Both the position numbers and the translations under genes were made by a program. Shown here one piece after another: positions 9,789 to 16,292 of a stretch of DNA of 26,893 nt. This DNA is from a virus. The notes beneath the pieces are model-generated. The model was not told where the DNA came from and did no database searches. It saw nothing but the letters and a program-made list of their open reading frames with translations. Location of the stretch: the IMG/VR virus record IMGVR_UViG_3300042448_001849, positions 1 through 26,893 of that record. One strand, written 5' to 3'. Every line of letters begins with the position of its first letter. Position 1 is the first letter of the stretch.

Positions 9789-10276
9789 TGTGTAAGCGCC
9801 TTATCTACTCTGCGTTTCATCGCGCGATAGGTAACTCCTGATGCACGAGCTAACTCTGAAACGGTAACACCTTTACTGTAGAGAAGTCCTGCGATATTGG
9901 TAAGCTCCTGATTTGCGGTGAAAGAAGTAGACGACGGGTTTGTTCGCGCGCGAAAGCGCCGAGCAAGAGGCGACAGGCGCGCGATACGCAACTGCTCGTC
10001 GTGCGGGATACCTGGAGACCTTGGACGCTTGCGTCTTGATTTTGCCTTGGGCTGTGGAGGCGTAGGGGTCGCGGTGACGAAAACACACTCAGGCGTATCC
10101 TTGATAACCCAACTGCGAACTGTTGAACGACGGCGCGGCGGATCGAAAGCGTCCGCGATGGATTGTAGGGTCCAGCCTGCATCGTTGAGATCTTTTACAC
10201 GACGCCATAGTTGCTCCTTGGAGAGGGAGGCTAAGAAGAGGGCCTCGCTCTTTGGTAGATCGGGTGTATGCGCCAC
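9785..10276 (-). CDS. Double helix-turn-helix DNA-binding protein
   Basis: 163 residues. An N-terminal helix-turn-helix sits near residues 25-55 ('LNDAGWTLQSIADAF', then 'STVRSWV'). A basic Pro/Lys/Arg linker follows (about residues 70-90), then a second helix-turn-helix near 128-158 ('GVTVSELARASGVTYRAMKRRV'). This architecture is shared with the 200-residue protein at 18213-18815. It may regulate transcription, or act as a DNA-recognition subunit such as a small terminase; the sequence does not decide. The start is GTG at 10276 with only a weak upstream ribosome site, so the N-terminus is uncertain. It begins the coupled set leading to the portal. Confidence 0.75.
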   Translation of the reverse strand: MAHTPDLPKSEALFLASLSKEQLWRRVKDLNDAGWTLQSIADAFDPPRRRSTVRSWVIKDTPECVFVTATPTPPQPKAKSRRKRPRSPGIPHDEQLRIARLSPLARRFRARTNPSSTSFTANQELTNIAGLLYSKGVTVSELARASGVTYRAMKRRVDKALTQ

Positions 10277-10306
10277 GAGAATAATGTATCATCTTTTTCG
10301 ACGAAT

Positions 10307-10341
10307 GTGTACAAACTGCGCTTATAGTAACGTGTACAAAC
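10307..10341. promoter_or_regulatory. Direct repeats GTGTACAAAC, possible operator
   Basis: Two exact copies of GTGTACAAAC start at 10307 and 10332, about two and a half helical turns apart, 30-65 bp upstream of the helix-turn-helix gene at 9785-10276. Each contains the palindrome TGTACA. Autoregulation by that protein is possible but inferred from position alone. Confidence 0.35.
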
Positions 10342-10462
10342 GAAGCAGAAACAGTACCTTTTGGTTAAAATGGCTTGGAGGTGAGAAAGGGTTACGTATA
10401 CTTTGAGACTTTTTCCAAAACGTCTCCAACATTTTTTTCTTCTTGCTTTAGAAAGTAAGAAA

Positions 10463-10489
10463 GACCGACACTTTTTATAAGCATCGGCC
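10463..10489 (-). terminator. Probable terminator of the 10507-10977 gene
   Basis: On the minus strand GGCCGA pairs with TCGGTC (one G-U pair), followed by TTTCTTACTTTC. It lies 18 nt after the gene's stop. Confidence 0.5.
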
Positions 10490-10506
10490 TTCCTTGTGAA
10501 AAAGAT

Positions 10507-10977
10507 TTATAGTACTATGTTAACGTGTACATCTCCTTCAAAGATCTTGATAAAGGTATCAGTGTCAATAGATCCTGTGACATCTATTCCTTTGTCAGCC
10601 TGGAACTTCTTGATTGAAGCTACAGTCTCATCGCCTAGCCAACCATCTTTGTCAGCGTCAGCGTCCTTGAAACCAAGTTCGATAAGTCGACGTTGTAGAT
10701 GATGTACTGTCAATGACTTGCGTGCATAGACGTTTTTGTATATACAGTTAGCGAGTATGACGTCATCGACGTCATCACCACTTACTGCGTGGCTAGCCTT
10801 ACGTGAAGCCTTAGGTTGTTCTACAACTACAGGCTCAGGCGTTGGCTCAGGTGTAGGCTCCTCAGCAATTACTTGTTCAGGCTCTACAACAGGAGCTAGT
10901 ACTTCTTCCTCAACTACCTCAACAGGCATATCAACTTCGATGTTGCCTGTAGGCTCGATGTTAATTTCTTCAGTCAT
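10507..10977 (-). CDS. Peptidoglycan-binding-like domain protein with disordered acidic N-terminus
   Basis: 156 residues. Residues 1-60 are Glu/Pro/Val-rich with tandem 'PEPTPEP' and are probably disordered. Residues about 85-150 match a PG_binding_1-type fold: 'LTVHHLQRRLIELGF', then 'DADADKDGWLGDETV', 'IKKFQADKGIDVTG' and 'DTDTFIKIF'. The D-x-D-x-D-G segment could also bind calcium. There is no signal peptide. Such domains in phages sit on endolysins or virion proteins that touch the cell wall. It lies just downstream of a secreted transglycosylase. A TATAGT-containing leader shared with the 12961 start precedes the ATG. A structural role is as likely as a lytic one. Confidence 0.75.
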   Translation of the reverse strand: MTEEINIEPTGNIEVDMPVEVVEEEVLAPVVEPEQVIAEEPTPEPTPEPVVVEQPKASRKASHAVSGDDVDDVILANCIYKNVYARKSLTVHHLQRRLIELGFKDADADKDGWLGDETVASIKKFQADKGIDVTGSIDTDTFIKIFEGDVHVNIVL

Positions 10978-10983
10978 GTGAAT

Positions 10984-10997
10984 ACTATATTCCTATC
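10984..10997 (-). promoter_or_regulatory. TATAGT leader element before 10977
   Basis: The 14-nt plus-strand string actatattcctatc occurs here and again at 12989-13002, both shortly upstream of a start codon. On the minus strand it reads GATAGGAATATAGT. It may be a promoter type distinct from the TG(A/T)TATAAT set; there is no conserved -35. Confidence 0.35.
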
Positions 10998-11003
10998 GTG
11001 AGA

Positions 11004-11585
11004 TTATGACTTAGGGAAATCAGCTAGCCAACGTGTTACCGCGGGCTCAACTGCATCACCGTCGTAGGCATTAGGACCTAAGCCCCATGAGCCCCAGTCC
11101 TTGCCTCCCGCAGTCATGTAGTAGGCAGCCTTGGCATTAGCCACAGGGTCGAATAGGTCAATCATCTTAGTGATGCCTACCTTGTCCTGGAACTTAGCCA
11201 GGCGGCTAACGCCTAAGCTTCCAATCATGTTGATTTGGAATAGGCCGTATGAATTGTCGCCAGTGTTGGCGTTCTTGTTGTGAGAAGTGGGATGCCCCCT
11301 TGACTCACGCATGACAACTGCCCATGCTGTTTTGAGAGCCTTGCCCTCAAAACCAACAGCCGCAAGTAACTCTACGAGCTCGTGCGACGTTAGCTCCTTT
11401 GCATCCTCTAGCAGTACTAGTGGATTAGTTAGCTCGATCTGTTTGATATGAGCTGGTACCTCTGTGATTATTGGACTTGACGCGGCATTGCTTGTAAGCA
11501 TTGATACCGAGAAGATTCCAATTGTTATTGCCGTAATATAGGCTACGGTCGACATTGCTATTCCACGTAATGTGAGTTTTTGCAA
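11004..11585 (-). CDS. Secreted lytic transglycosylase (lysozyme-like fold)
   Basis: 193 residues. The start is TTG at 11585, chosen because AAGGAGG lies 10 nt upstream; the in-frame ATG at 11555 has only a weak site and would remove the positive N-region. Residues 1-34 form a signal peptide (basic N-region, hydrophobic core at about 13-30, cut probably after SNA). The catalytic domain has 'AWAVVMRESRG', with Glu94 as the likely general acid, then 'GDNSYGLFQINM' and 'NAKAAYYMT....WGSWG', typical of SLT/lysozyme-like enzymes that cleave the MurNAc-GlcNAc bond. An exported form fits a lysis role or wall remodelling. A candidate holin lies 500 bp upstream. It could instead be a virion wall hydrolase. 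Confidence 0.85.
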   Translation of the reverse strand: MQKLTLRGIAMSTVAYITAITIGIFSVSMLTSNAASSPIITEVPAHIKQIELTNPLVLLEDAKELTSHELVELLAAVGFEGKALKTAWAVVMRESRGHPTSHNKNANTGDNSYGLFQINMIGSLGVSRLAKFQDKVGITKMIDLFDPVANAKAAYYMTAGGKDWGSWGLGPNAYDGDAVEPAVTRWLADFPKS

Positions 11586-11721
11586 CGCTAGTTCGCCTCC
11601 TTAGGTCGGGGATGGGACAACTCAATACCACCGCATTGAGCTTCTTGCTACCGCTATGCTTCTCAAGCTCGCGCTTGTCCTCTACCGCTTGCATAGGGCC
11701 GGAGATAAGAAGGGATGACAT
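11425..11721 (-). CDS. Small ORF with strong ribosome site, overlapping the transglycosylase gene
   Basis: 98 codons from ATG 11721, preceded by GACGAAAGGA at 8-nt spacing, the leader used by many genes here. The first 45 residues look protein-like (two 'EDKRELEK'-type charged stretches). The last 55 are read in a different frame from, and on top of, the transglycosylase signal-peptide region and resemble a shadow. Either the gene truly ends 161 nt inside its neighbour, or a frameshift or sequence error has moved its stop. Upstream lie TATGGTATAGT inside a palindrome and a terminator. No family recognised. Confidence 0.45.
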   Translation of the reverse strand: MSSLLISGPMQAVEDKRELEKHSGSKKLNAVVLSCPIPDLRRRTSVAKTHITWNSNVDRSLYYGNNNWNLLGINAYKQCRVKSNNHRGTSSYQTDRAN

Positions 11722-11765
11722 AGTCGTATCCTTTCGTCTCTCCGTAGTAGGCTGTTTGCCTGTAG

Positions 11766-11784
11766 TTAACTATACCATAGTTAA
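11766..11784 (-). promoter_or_regulatory. Palindromic promoter/operator candidate
   Basis: The perfect arms TTAACTAT and ATAGTTAA flank 3 nt. On the minus strand this includes TGGTATAGT, a variant of the extended -10 used elsewhere, about 45 nt before the ATG at 11721. The palindrome could be an operator. Confidence 0.45.
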
Positions 11785-11789
11785 AGAGA

Positions 11790-11813
11790 AACAGGCACCC
11801 GTAGGCACCTGTT
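11790..11813 (-). terminator. Terminator after the 11812-11991 gene
   Basis: A 10-bp stem (with two G-U pairs on the minus strand), loop TACG, followed by TCTCTTT. It begins at the stop codon of the small gene. On the plus strand it is followed by TATCTGTTTTTT and could act in both directions. Confidence 0.65.
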
Positions 11814-11991
11814 ATCTGTTTTTTATCTTCTTAACTAAATTGATGATTGCGTAGATTAACTTTACAATCAAGCGACCGAAGAAGATAGTAAACGTATACT
11901 TTGATTTGCTGCGTCTCACGGTATGTCCTTTGTTACTCTTTTGCACGAGTGTAATGATTGGGCTGTCGTGTACTAATCCGCGTAGTGGCAT
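11812..11991 (-). CDS. Small basic protein with hydrophobic C-terminal helix
   Basis: 59 residues from ATG 11991, chosen over the GTG at 12000 because AAAGGAGG is 8 nt upstream of the ATG. The sequence is strongly basic; residues 33-55 ('YTFTIFFGRLIVKLIYAIINL') are hydrophobic with a Lys/Arg-rich end, consistent with one membrane-associated helix. It has its own promoter (12022-12050) and terminator. Location between the candidate holin and the transglycosylase allows a lysis role, but no family is recognised. Confidence 0.65.
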   Translation of the reverse strand: MPLRGLVHDSPIITLVQKSNKGHTVRRSKSKYTFTIFFGRLIVKLIYAIINLVKKIKNR

Positions 11992-12021
11992 TTTTACCAC
12001 CTCCTTTCCTTTGATAGGTTA

Positions 12022-12050
12022 ATTATAACACTATCTTGAAGGAAAGTAAA
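12022..12050 (-). promoter_or_regulatory. Promoter for the 11812-11991 gene
   Basis: TTTACT, 17-nt spacer, TATAAT with the extended TGT. The -35 directly abuts the terminator hairpin at 12052-12077. Confidence 0.8.
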
Positions 12051-12051
12051 C

Positions 12052-12077
12052 CCCTCCCTGGGCCCAACCGGGGAGGG
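12052..12077 (-). terminator. Terminator after the candidate holin gene
   Basis: CCCTCCC pairs with GGGAGGG, extended inward by three pairs; loop of 6 nt. On the minus strand it is followed by GTTTACTTT, whose Ts are also the next promoter's -35. Confidence 0.55.
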
Positions 12078-12084
12078 ACTACGT

Positions 12085-12255
12085 TTACACCGTTTGAGCT
12101 AGACAGGCCCAAGCCACCGCTGATAACCCAAGGGCAAGGGCAAGCGTGCCTTTATCCGGGGTTAGAAGGGCAGTAAGTACCGCTAGGATGGATAGGACAG
12201 CCGAGATAACAGCTGGCCAGATGAGGCTTTGCAGCCGCAAAAGGAATCTATCCAT
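12085..12255 (-). CDS. Candidate holin, two membrane helices
   Basis: 56 residues from ATG 12255, which lies 3 nt after the stop of the helix-turn-helix gene. Two hydrophobic segments (about residues 11-31 and 37-55) are joined by the short turn 'TPDKG'; the N-terminus carries Arg and the whole protein is otherwise nearly uncharged. A two-helix protein of this size next to wall-degrading genes fits a class II-like holin. It could equally be another small phage membrane protein. A GC-rich hairpin follows 7 nt after the stop. Confidence 0.6.
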   Translation of the reverse strand: MDRFLLRLQSLIWPAVISAVLSILAVLTALLTPDKGTLALALGLSAVAWACLAQTV

Positions 12256-12258
12256 TAT

Positions 12259-12444
12259 TTACTTAGCCTTACGGGTTTTACCCTTAAGTCTGTCTGAGGT
12301 ATTACGGATCTGTGTACCGCTTTCCGCGATGAGCTTGCGAGCCTTACCGTAGGTAATCCCTAGCTCTTTTGCTACTTCATCTACAGACTTCCCTGCGCTA
12401 TAAAGCGTAGCTGCCTGGTTTGATGTTATCGTTGCTGTTGTCAC
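12259..12444 (-). CDS. Small helix-turn-helix protein
   Basis: 61 residues. The start is GTG at 12444, chosen because GAAAGGA sits 6 nt upstream; a longer frame from 12471 would bury that site. The helix-turn-helix is 'SAGKSVDEVAKELGITYGKARKLI' (about residues 16-40), close in style to the second domain of the two larger double helix-turn-helix proteins, followed by a basic tail ('RLKGKTRKAK'). Probably binds DNA. The stop is adjacent to the candidate holin start, so the two are coupled. Confidence 0.7.
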   Translation of the reverse strand: MTTATITSNQAATLYSAGKSVDEVAKELGITYGKARKLIAESGTQIRNTSDRLKGKTRKAK

Positions 12445-12511
12445 TGTGTTCCTTTCGTTTAATATAATCACAGGACGTGATTACACGGTTATTTGAACAG
12501 TTTGGGACTGC

Positions 12512-12961
12512 TCAAGACTTTGTGCCTTTTTCAGGCTTTGGTGGAATCTTCCCATGGTTGTTGCAAAGTAGGCGACCACCCCATGGACCACGTGGTTTTA
12601 TATTGTTATCACAGTCGCTGCCGTATCCAGCTGCCTCGCATTTAATCTTAGTTCCTCGAGTGAAGTTATTTACAAGTGAGACGATGGCTCGTTTAATTAC
12701 AGAGTCATTAACTACGAATCCATTTTCTTGATGGCATGACCAGCAGAGGTATTCGTTCCTACGATGTGAAGGATCTCTTACAGCGTTGCCAGCTCCACAG
12801 GTATCACATACCGTAACTCTCTTTACGGTTCTTGTTCTATCTCTGTAGTGCTCTGCGCATAGAAGGTTGCCGTCTAACTCGTAGACAAGCACATTGGGCT
12901 CAGCACAAAGAGAACAGACATCATAGATGTAGATCTGTTCCCGCTGGTTTGTTCCAGTCAT
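12512..12961 (-). CDS. Multi-zinc-finger small protein
   Basis: 149 residues with three Cys/His clusters: 'CSLC' with 'LLCAEHY' (residues about 16-39), 'CDTC' with 'CWSCH' (about 52-76), and 'CEAAGYGSDC' with 'LLCNNHGK' (about 108-138). The repeated 'LLC..H' endings suggest the same zinc-knuckle fold used three times. Start ATG 12961 has GGAGGAC immediately upstream. A leader element shared with the 10977 start lies at 12989-13002. It might bind nucleic acid or protein. No named family recognised. Confidence 0.75.
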   Translation of the reverse strand: MTGTNQREQIYIYDVCSLCAEPNVLVYELDGNLLCAEHYRDRTRTVKRVTVCDTCGAGNAVRDPSHRRNEYLCWSCHQENGFVVNDSVIKRAIVSLVNNFTRGTKIKCEAAGYGSDCDNNIKPRGPWGGRLLCNNHGKIPPKPEKGTKS

Positions 12962-12988
12962 CTGTCCTCCGTAAACGTCATTGGAATA

Positions 12989-13002
12989 ACTATATTCCTA
13001 TC
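12989..13002 (-). promoter_or_regulatory. TATAGT leader element before 12961
   Basis: Second copy of the 14-nt string also found at 10984-10997, here within a GGAATA/TATTCC inverted repeat. Confidence 0.35.
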
Positions 13003-13018
13003 TACCGTATCTGTACAA

Positions 13019-13300
13019 TTATATTTTTGGTGAGACTACTCCAAGAAGAGCTACCTGCTTGTGAGCTGCCGCAAGGTTGAACTGACGTTCAGCGCGGTCG
13101 TCATAGACCGAGGCAATAAGTAGGGAAGGTACGATGAATGCAACTGACCCAGTCAGCATTGCAAAGAATCCTACTAATGTAGGTGATGTTACGAAGATAC
13201 CGATCATCGCGATAGTCCATCCACCTGCGATTAGCTTTAAGGTGAATGATGTGCGGCGGTATTGAAATCCTTTACGGCGATATTCTTTTACTGTCAACAT
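13019..13300 (-). CDS. Small membrane protein, two helices
   Basis: 93 residues with a basic N-terminus ('EYRRKGFQYRRTS'), two hydrophobic helices (about residues 20-41 and 43-65) and a soluble charged tail. The leader CGACGAAAGGACAGTAAC gives a strong ribosome site 7-8 nt before ATG 13300. Own promoter at 13335-13363. No family recognised; a role in superinfection exclusion or lysis would be speculation. Confidence 0.75.
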   Translation of the reverse strand: MLTVKEYRRKGFQYRRTSFTLKLIAGGWTIAMIGIFVTSPTLVGFFAMLTGSVAFIVPSLLIASVYDDRAERQFNLAAAHKQVALLGVVSPKI

Positions 13301-13334
13301 GTTACTGTCCTTTCGTCGTTTGGCGTACAGGTTA

Positions 13335-13363
13335 ATTATATCAGGAACATTAGGAAGATGTAA
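13335..13363 (-). promoter_or_regulatory. Promoter for the 13019-13300 gene
   Basis: TGATATAAT with TTACAT 17 nt upstream. It begins one base after the terminase stop codon. Confidence 0.75.
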
Positions 13364-14758
13364 CTACCTGACGCGGAAGGTGTTTCTAAGACCAGGGATC
13401 TTTCGGCCTGCAGGTGATTTGGCTGTGATCTTTCCGCCCACGAATCCAGCGGGTGGCTTGATAAGTAGAGCCGTAAGGGCATGGACCAACGCGTCAACGC
13501 GGTCAGGTGATTTGCCTTCGCCTGGAATCCACGAGGTCATCTGGGACTCGAGGTCCGCTAGGTACCCAATGTGGTGAACACGGTTCTGCTCGTAAGCTAG
13601 TGTGATTGGCTCAGCTCGAAGGGCTTTGCCGTATTTGGAGTGGACCTCAAGTACCTTTACAGTTGGGTCAATTGTGTTAATGGCGTTGCGCACTAAGGCA
13701 CCACCTTGATTTACCTCGGCGATAACAGGGCAACCCCATTTACGCGCCATAGCTACTACCTTGTTTGCCCATACCTCGGGTGAGCCTAAGATTGAAGCGT
13801 CCTCAAGCACCCAGCTTTGACGCTTATATAAATCTCTGTCTGCTGTTGAAGCTACAACAACGATGCCGCATTCGTCTCGTGGATTTTCAGCTACCGATGG
13901 GTCAACACCTATGCAACGAAGAGGTGCACCTTGAGGTAGCACAAGCTCGCGTGTCTTGTCGATAAGCTCTACAGTCCAGAGAGCTCCTTCAACGTCTGAA
14001 AGCATCTCACCGTATAGCTCTTGTGCAGCTAGGCGAGTTCCTTCATACACTCCAAGGATTCCGTCCATGTACGCTGCAGAAAGGTTTCCGCTGTTGTCCA
14101 TGGTTGAGCCTTTAGTAATAATAACTTTGCCAGGATGCGCATCGGCCTCACGAAGAAGCTCGTACAACAACGGCACACGTTTCGGTGTTGTGGTAATCAT
14201 AATTTTAGGGTTTTGTCCAAGACGAGTACCGATACGTAAGTTTTCGAACGCGGTAAGCCCAGCTCCATCTGGAGTCTGACGCCAAGCTGCAACCTCATCT
14301 CCCCAAGCGTGTGTGAATTGAGGTCCACGGAGAGAATCTGGTTCATCAGCTGTGAAGCATGTTGCCGTATTACCGTTAGGCCAAGTTAGTCTTCTCTTTG
14401 ACGGCTCGTATAACGGACGCTCACTTGGAGGCGTTACGTTAATAATTCCTGATTCACCTTCAACGATAACGTCACGTACGTCAGCCGCAGTACGAGCTAC
14501 CAACGCAAAGCGACGTTGACCGGTGTTTGTATGTTTGGCTTCTTCTCTTACCCACTCTGAAGCTGTACGAGTTTTACCAGCACCGCGACCTGCGAGGTAC
14601 ATCCAGATATTCCAGTCTTCACCTACAGGACGCTGTTGTTCAGGACGTCCCCAGAAACCCCAGTCCCATTGAAGAGCGTCTGGGTCTAGACCTGCTAGAA
14701 CTTCGATACGCTCTTCATCGGACATGTCGGCGATAATTTGTGCGAGACTTTTAGCCAT
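13364..14758 (-). CDS. terL: Terminase large subunit
   Basis: 464 residues. Walker A is 'AGRGAGKT' (56-63) and Walker B 'THAWGDE' ends in Asp154-Glu155; 'ITTTPK' (188-193) is the coupling motif. The nuclease domain carries Asp286 ('GVDPS'), Glu348 ('AEVNQGG') and Asp419/Asp422 ('PDRVDAL'), the metal-binding acids of the RNase H-like fold. The enzyme powers DNA entry through the portal and cuts concatemers. No Shine-Dalgarno sequence is close to ATG 14758; a 12-nt palindrome containing TATAGT lies 3-14 nt upstream, so translation may rely on coupling to the upstream genes or on a nearly leaderless transcript. Confidence 0.95.
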   Translation of the reverse strand: MAKSLAQIIADMSDEERIEVLAGLDPDALQWDWGFWGRPEQQRPVGEDWNIWMYLAGRGAGKTRTASEWVREEAKHTNTGQRRFALVARTAADVRDVIVEGESGIINVTPPSERPLYEPSKRRLTWPNGNTATCFTADEPDSLRGPQFTHAWGDEVAAWRQTPDGAGLTAFENLRIGTRLGQNPKIMITTTPKRVPLLYELLREADAHPGKVIITKGSTMDNSGNLSAAYMDGILGVYEGTRLAAQELYGEMLSDVEGALWTVELIDKTRELVLPQGAPLRCIGVDPSVAENPRDECGIVVVASTADRDLYKRQSWVLEDASILGSPEVWANKVVAMARKWGCPVIAEVNQGGALVRNAINTIDPTVKVLEVHSKYGKALRAEPITLAYEQNRVHHIGYLADLESQMTSWIPGEGKSPDRVDALVHALTALLIKPPAGFVGGKITAKSPAGRKIPGLRNTFRVR

Positions 14759-14760
14759 GT

Positions 14761-14772
14761 GTACTATAGTAC
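14761..14772 (-). promoter_or_regulatory. Palindrome GTACTATAGTAC before the terminase
   Basis: A perfect 12-nt palindrome that puts TATAGT 4 nt before the ATG. It may be an operator, or the -10 of a leaderless late transcript. No -35 is evident. Confidence 0.3.
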
Positions 14773-14788
14773 CTTATAAAAGGAAATG

Positions 14789-15703
14789 TTATACGGTGAT
14801 GTGCTTGTAAATCTCTGACACAACGGTTGCCCATACCTTTGGGGTGTGGTCGAAAGGTTGATACCCACCGGCTCCTCCAATAAGTACTCGGCCCTTTGCA
14901 TGCTTGTTGGCGATGTCCGCAACGATTTGAGCTGCAGCTCGATATCCAGGATAGTCAAAGTTGAGACCAGATAGAGGATCTGAATGATGTGCATCAGCCC
15001 CGGTAGCTAGAAGAATAACATCTGGCTGAATCTTATCTGCAAGCAGCTCGATCTCTTGCATCACATCCAGAAATTCTACGTCGCCATCTCCATTAGCTAA
15101 TGCCCAGTTGTACACTCCATTTTCTGGCTCGTTCGTAAGACCAGTTCCAGGAAAGATTCCACCTTGGTGGATACTTGCCGTAACTAAATTTCGATACGGG
15201 CGCAGGATATTCTCAACGCCATCGCCGTGGTGCGCATCCCAATCGATGTACATAGGCTTAAGCCCTGCAGCCATAAATAACTTAGCGACTAACGCCATAT
15301 CGTTGAATACACAAAAACCAGAGCTATGGTCATACTGCGCATGATGCTTAGCTCCCTGAGGATTGAAAGCTACCTGAGCTTCTCCTGAAAGAATCTTTTC
15401 ATACATGCGAATAGTTCCCGCAGCCATTTCAAGAGCTACGTTACCTAGATGAGTTTGGTCTGGATACCATTCACCGCAATGACCTTTGTCAAGTACCTTA
15501 GAAATGTATCCATCGCTGTGAACATGACTTAGCAGATCCCTATCAGACTCAGATGCAGATGGCTTAACCATTACTGGATCTAAGCTTTCAAGGAGCTCTA
15601 CCGCAAGCTTAGCACGAACAGGATTAGTTGGGTGACTACCATCACCGTTCCCTAGCTGCCAATCTAAGTAAACATCGTCGTATACGACGTGCAGCTTACT
15701 CAT
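14789..15703 (-). CDS. HDAC-family (AcuC/acetylpolyamine-type) deacetylase
   Basis: 304 residues, a full-length single domain of the arginase/deacetylase fold. The catalytic His pair is His120-His121 ('GAKHHAQYDHSSGFCVFND'). Zinc ligands are Asp156 and His158 in 'IDWDAHHGDG' and Asp237 in 'ATGADAHHSDPL', and the transition-state Tyr is Tyr281 in 'GGAGGY'. All residues needed for zinc-dependent amide hydrolysis are present. Possible substrates are acetyl-lysine on host or phage proteins or acetylated polyamines; the sequence does not decide. Its ATG overlaps the phosphatase stop by 8 nt, so the two are co-translated, and the terminase follows 30 nt later. Unusual cargo for a phage. Confidence 0.9.
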   Translation of the reverse strand: MSKLHVVYDDVYLDWQLGNGDGSHPTNPVRAKLAVELLESLDPVMVKPSASESDRDLLSHVHSDGYISKVLDKGHCGEWYPDQTHLGNVALEMAAGTIRMYEKILSGEAQVAFNPQGAKHHAQYDHSSGFCVFNDMALVAKLFMAAGLKPMYIDWDAHHGDGVENILRPYRNLVTASIHQGGIFPGTGLTNEPENGVYNWALANGDGDVEFLDVMQEIELLADKIQPDVILLATGADAHHSDPLSGLNFDYPGYRAAAQIVADIANKHAKGRVLIGGAGGYQPFDHTPKVWATVVSEIYKHITV

Positions 15704-16220
15704 TGACAGTCTCGTTTAACGTTAGTAGGAACTCTTCGAACTCTTTGTTAATGAGAACGTACTTGCTTCGCTTCTCACGCAAAAGGTTGATTGCATCTTC
15801 TGGCTTGTATCCCATTTGGATTAGAGCTAGAGCTGCAGTTAAGCCAGAACGATTTAAACCCGCTTGGCAACGAACTAGAACCTTATTACCGTTGCGAACT
15901 TGGTCAACCGCGTATGAAGCTGCGCGATGTAATGCTTCCATGTCGATGTGGGCGATTCCGGAGTCATAGAATCCGAAACGTAGCTCTTCGACCATCCAGT
16001 CAACTGGCTGCGCCCATGCGTAAAGTGTAACAACCGCATCGAAATCTTCTTTAGTAATTTTACGAGTCGCATGTAAGTTTACAGAGTCTTCGATTGTGTC
16101 GTCGTCATCTGTACCGCCAACCCATAGGTTAGGCAAGATCTCACTCCATAGCGGAAAGTCCCAGTCATCAATCTCGTGAGCTGGTGCGTATCCTTCGTTT
16201 GTTTCAATGAGCTTCGCCAT
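15696..16220 (-). CDS. Dual-specificity/tyrosine-type protein phosphatase
   Basis: 174 residues. The signature C-x5-R loop is 'VRCQAGLNRSG', with nucleophile Cys118 and Arg124; the usual His before Cys is Arg here. Asp86 in 'FYDSGI' is the likely general acid. The N-terminal part has 'EILPNLWVGG', typical of the dual-specificity fold. It would hydrolyse phospho-Tyr/Ser/Thr or another phosphomonoester. The ribosome site AAAGGAG precedes the ATG at 8-nt spacing. It has its own promoter (16260-16289) and overlaps the deacetylase, suggesting a joint role in altering host protein modification. That partnership is inferred from gene order. Confidence 0.85.
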   Translation of the reverse strand: MAKLIETNEGYAPAHEIDDWDFPLWSEILPNLWVGGTDDDDTIEDSVNLHATRKITKEDFDAVVTLYAWAQPVDWMVEELRFGFYDSGIAHIDMEALHRAASYAVDQVRNGNKVLVRCQAGLNRSGLTAALALIQMGYKPEDAINLLREKRSKYVLINKEFEEFLLTLNETVNE

Positions 16221-16259
16221 TGTATTTCTCCTTTTGTCATTTTGTCATTTAATATTACT

Positions 16260-16289
16260 ATTATATCAGGATAAGTTACCTTCCAGTAA
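16260..16289 (-). promoter_or_regulatory. Promoter for the phosphatase-deacetylase-terminase run
   Basis: TGATATAAT with TTACTG 18 nt upstream, overlapping a terminator hairpin. Confidence 0.75.
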
Positions 16290-16292
16290 CTT
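16273..16292 (-). terminator. Hairpin at the end of the proteasome-like gene
   Basis: Perfect 7-bp arms AAGTTAC/GTAACTT overlapping the stop codon; the T-tract is weak, so readthrough is likely. Confidence 0.4.

Larger units (their letters stand above)
10277..10506. other. Gene-free interval of about 230 nt
   Basis: No convincing gene on either strand. It holds the minus-strand terminator of the 10507-10977 gene, two GTGTACAAAC direct repeats near the downstream gene, and a small GAGAC/GTCTC hairpin (about 10404-10425) followed on the plus strand by seven Ts. The last would suit a plus-strand transcript, but no plus gene is supported. None of the TG(A/T)TATAAT promoters found elsewhere occurs here. 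Confidence 0.6.

Noticed and set aside
10404-10433. Plus-strand terminator (GAGAC/GTCTC then seven Ts)
   Set aside because: No plus-strand gene ends here and the stem is only 5 bp.
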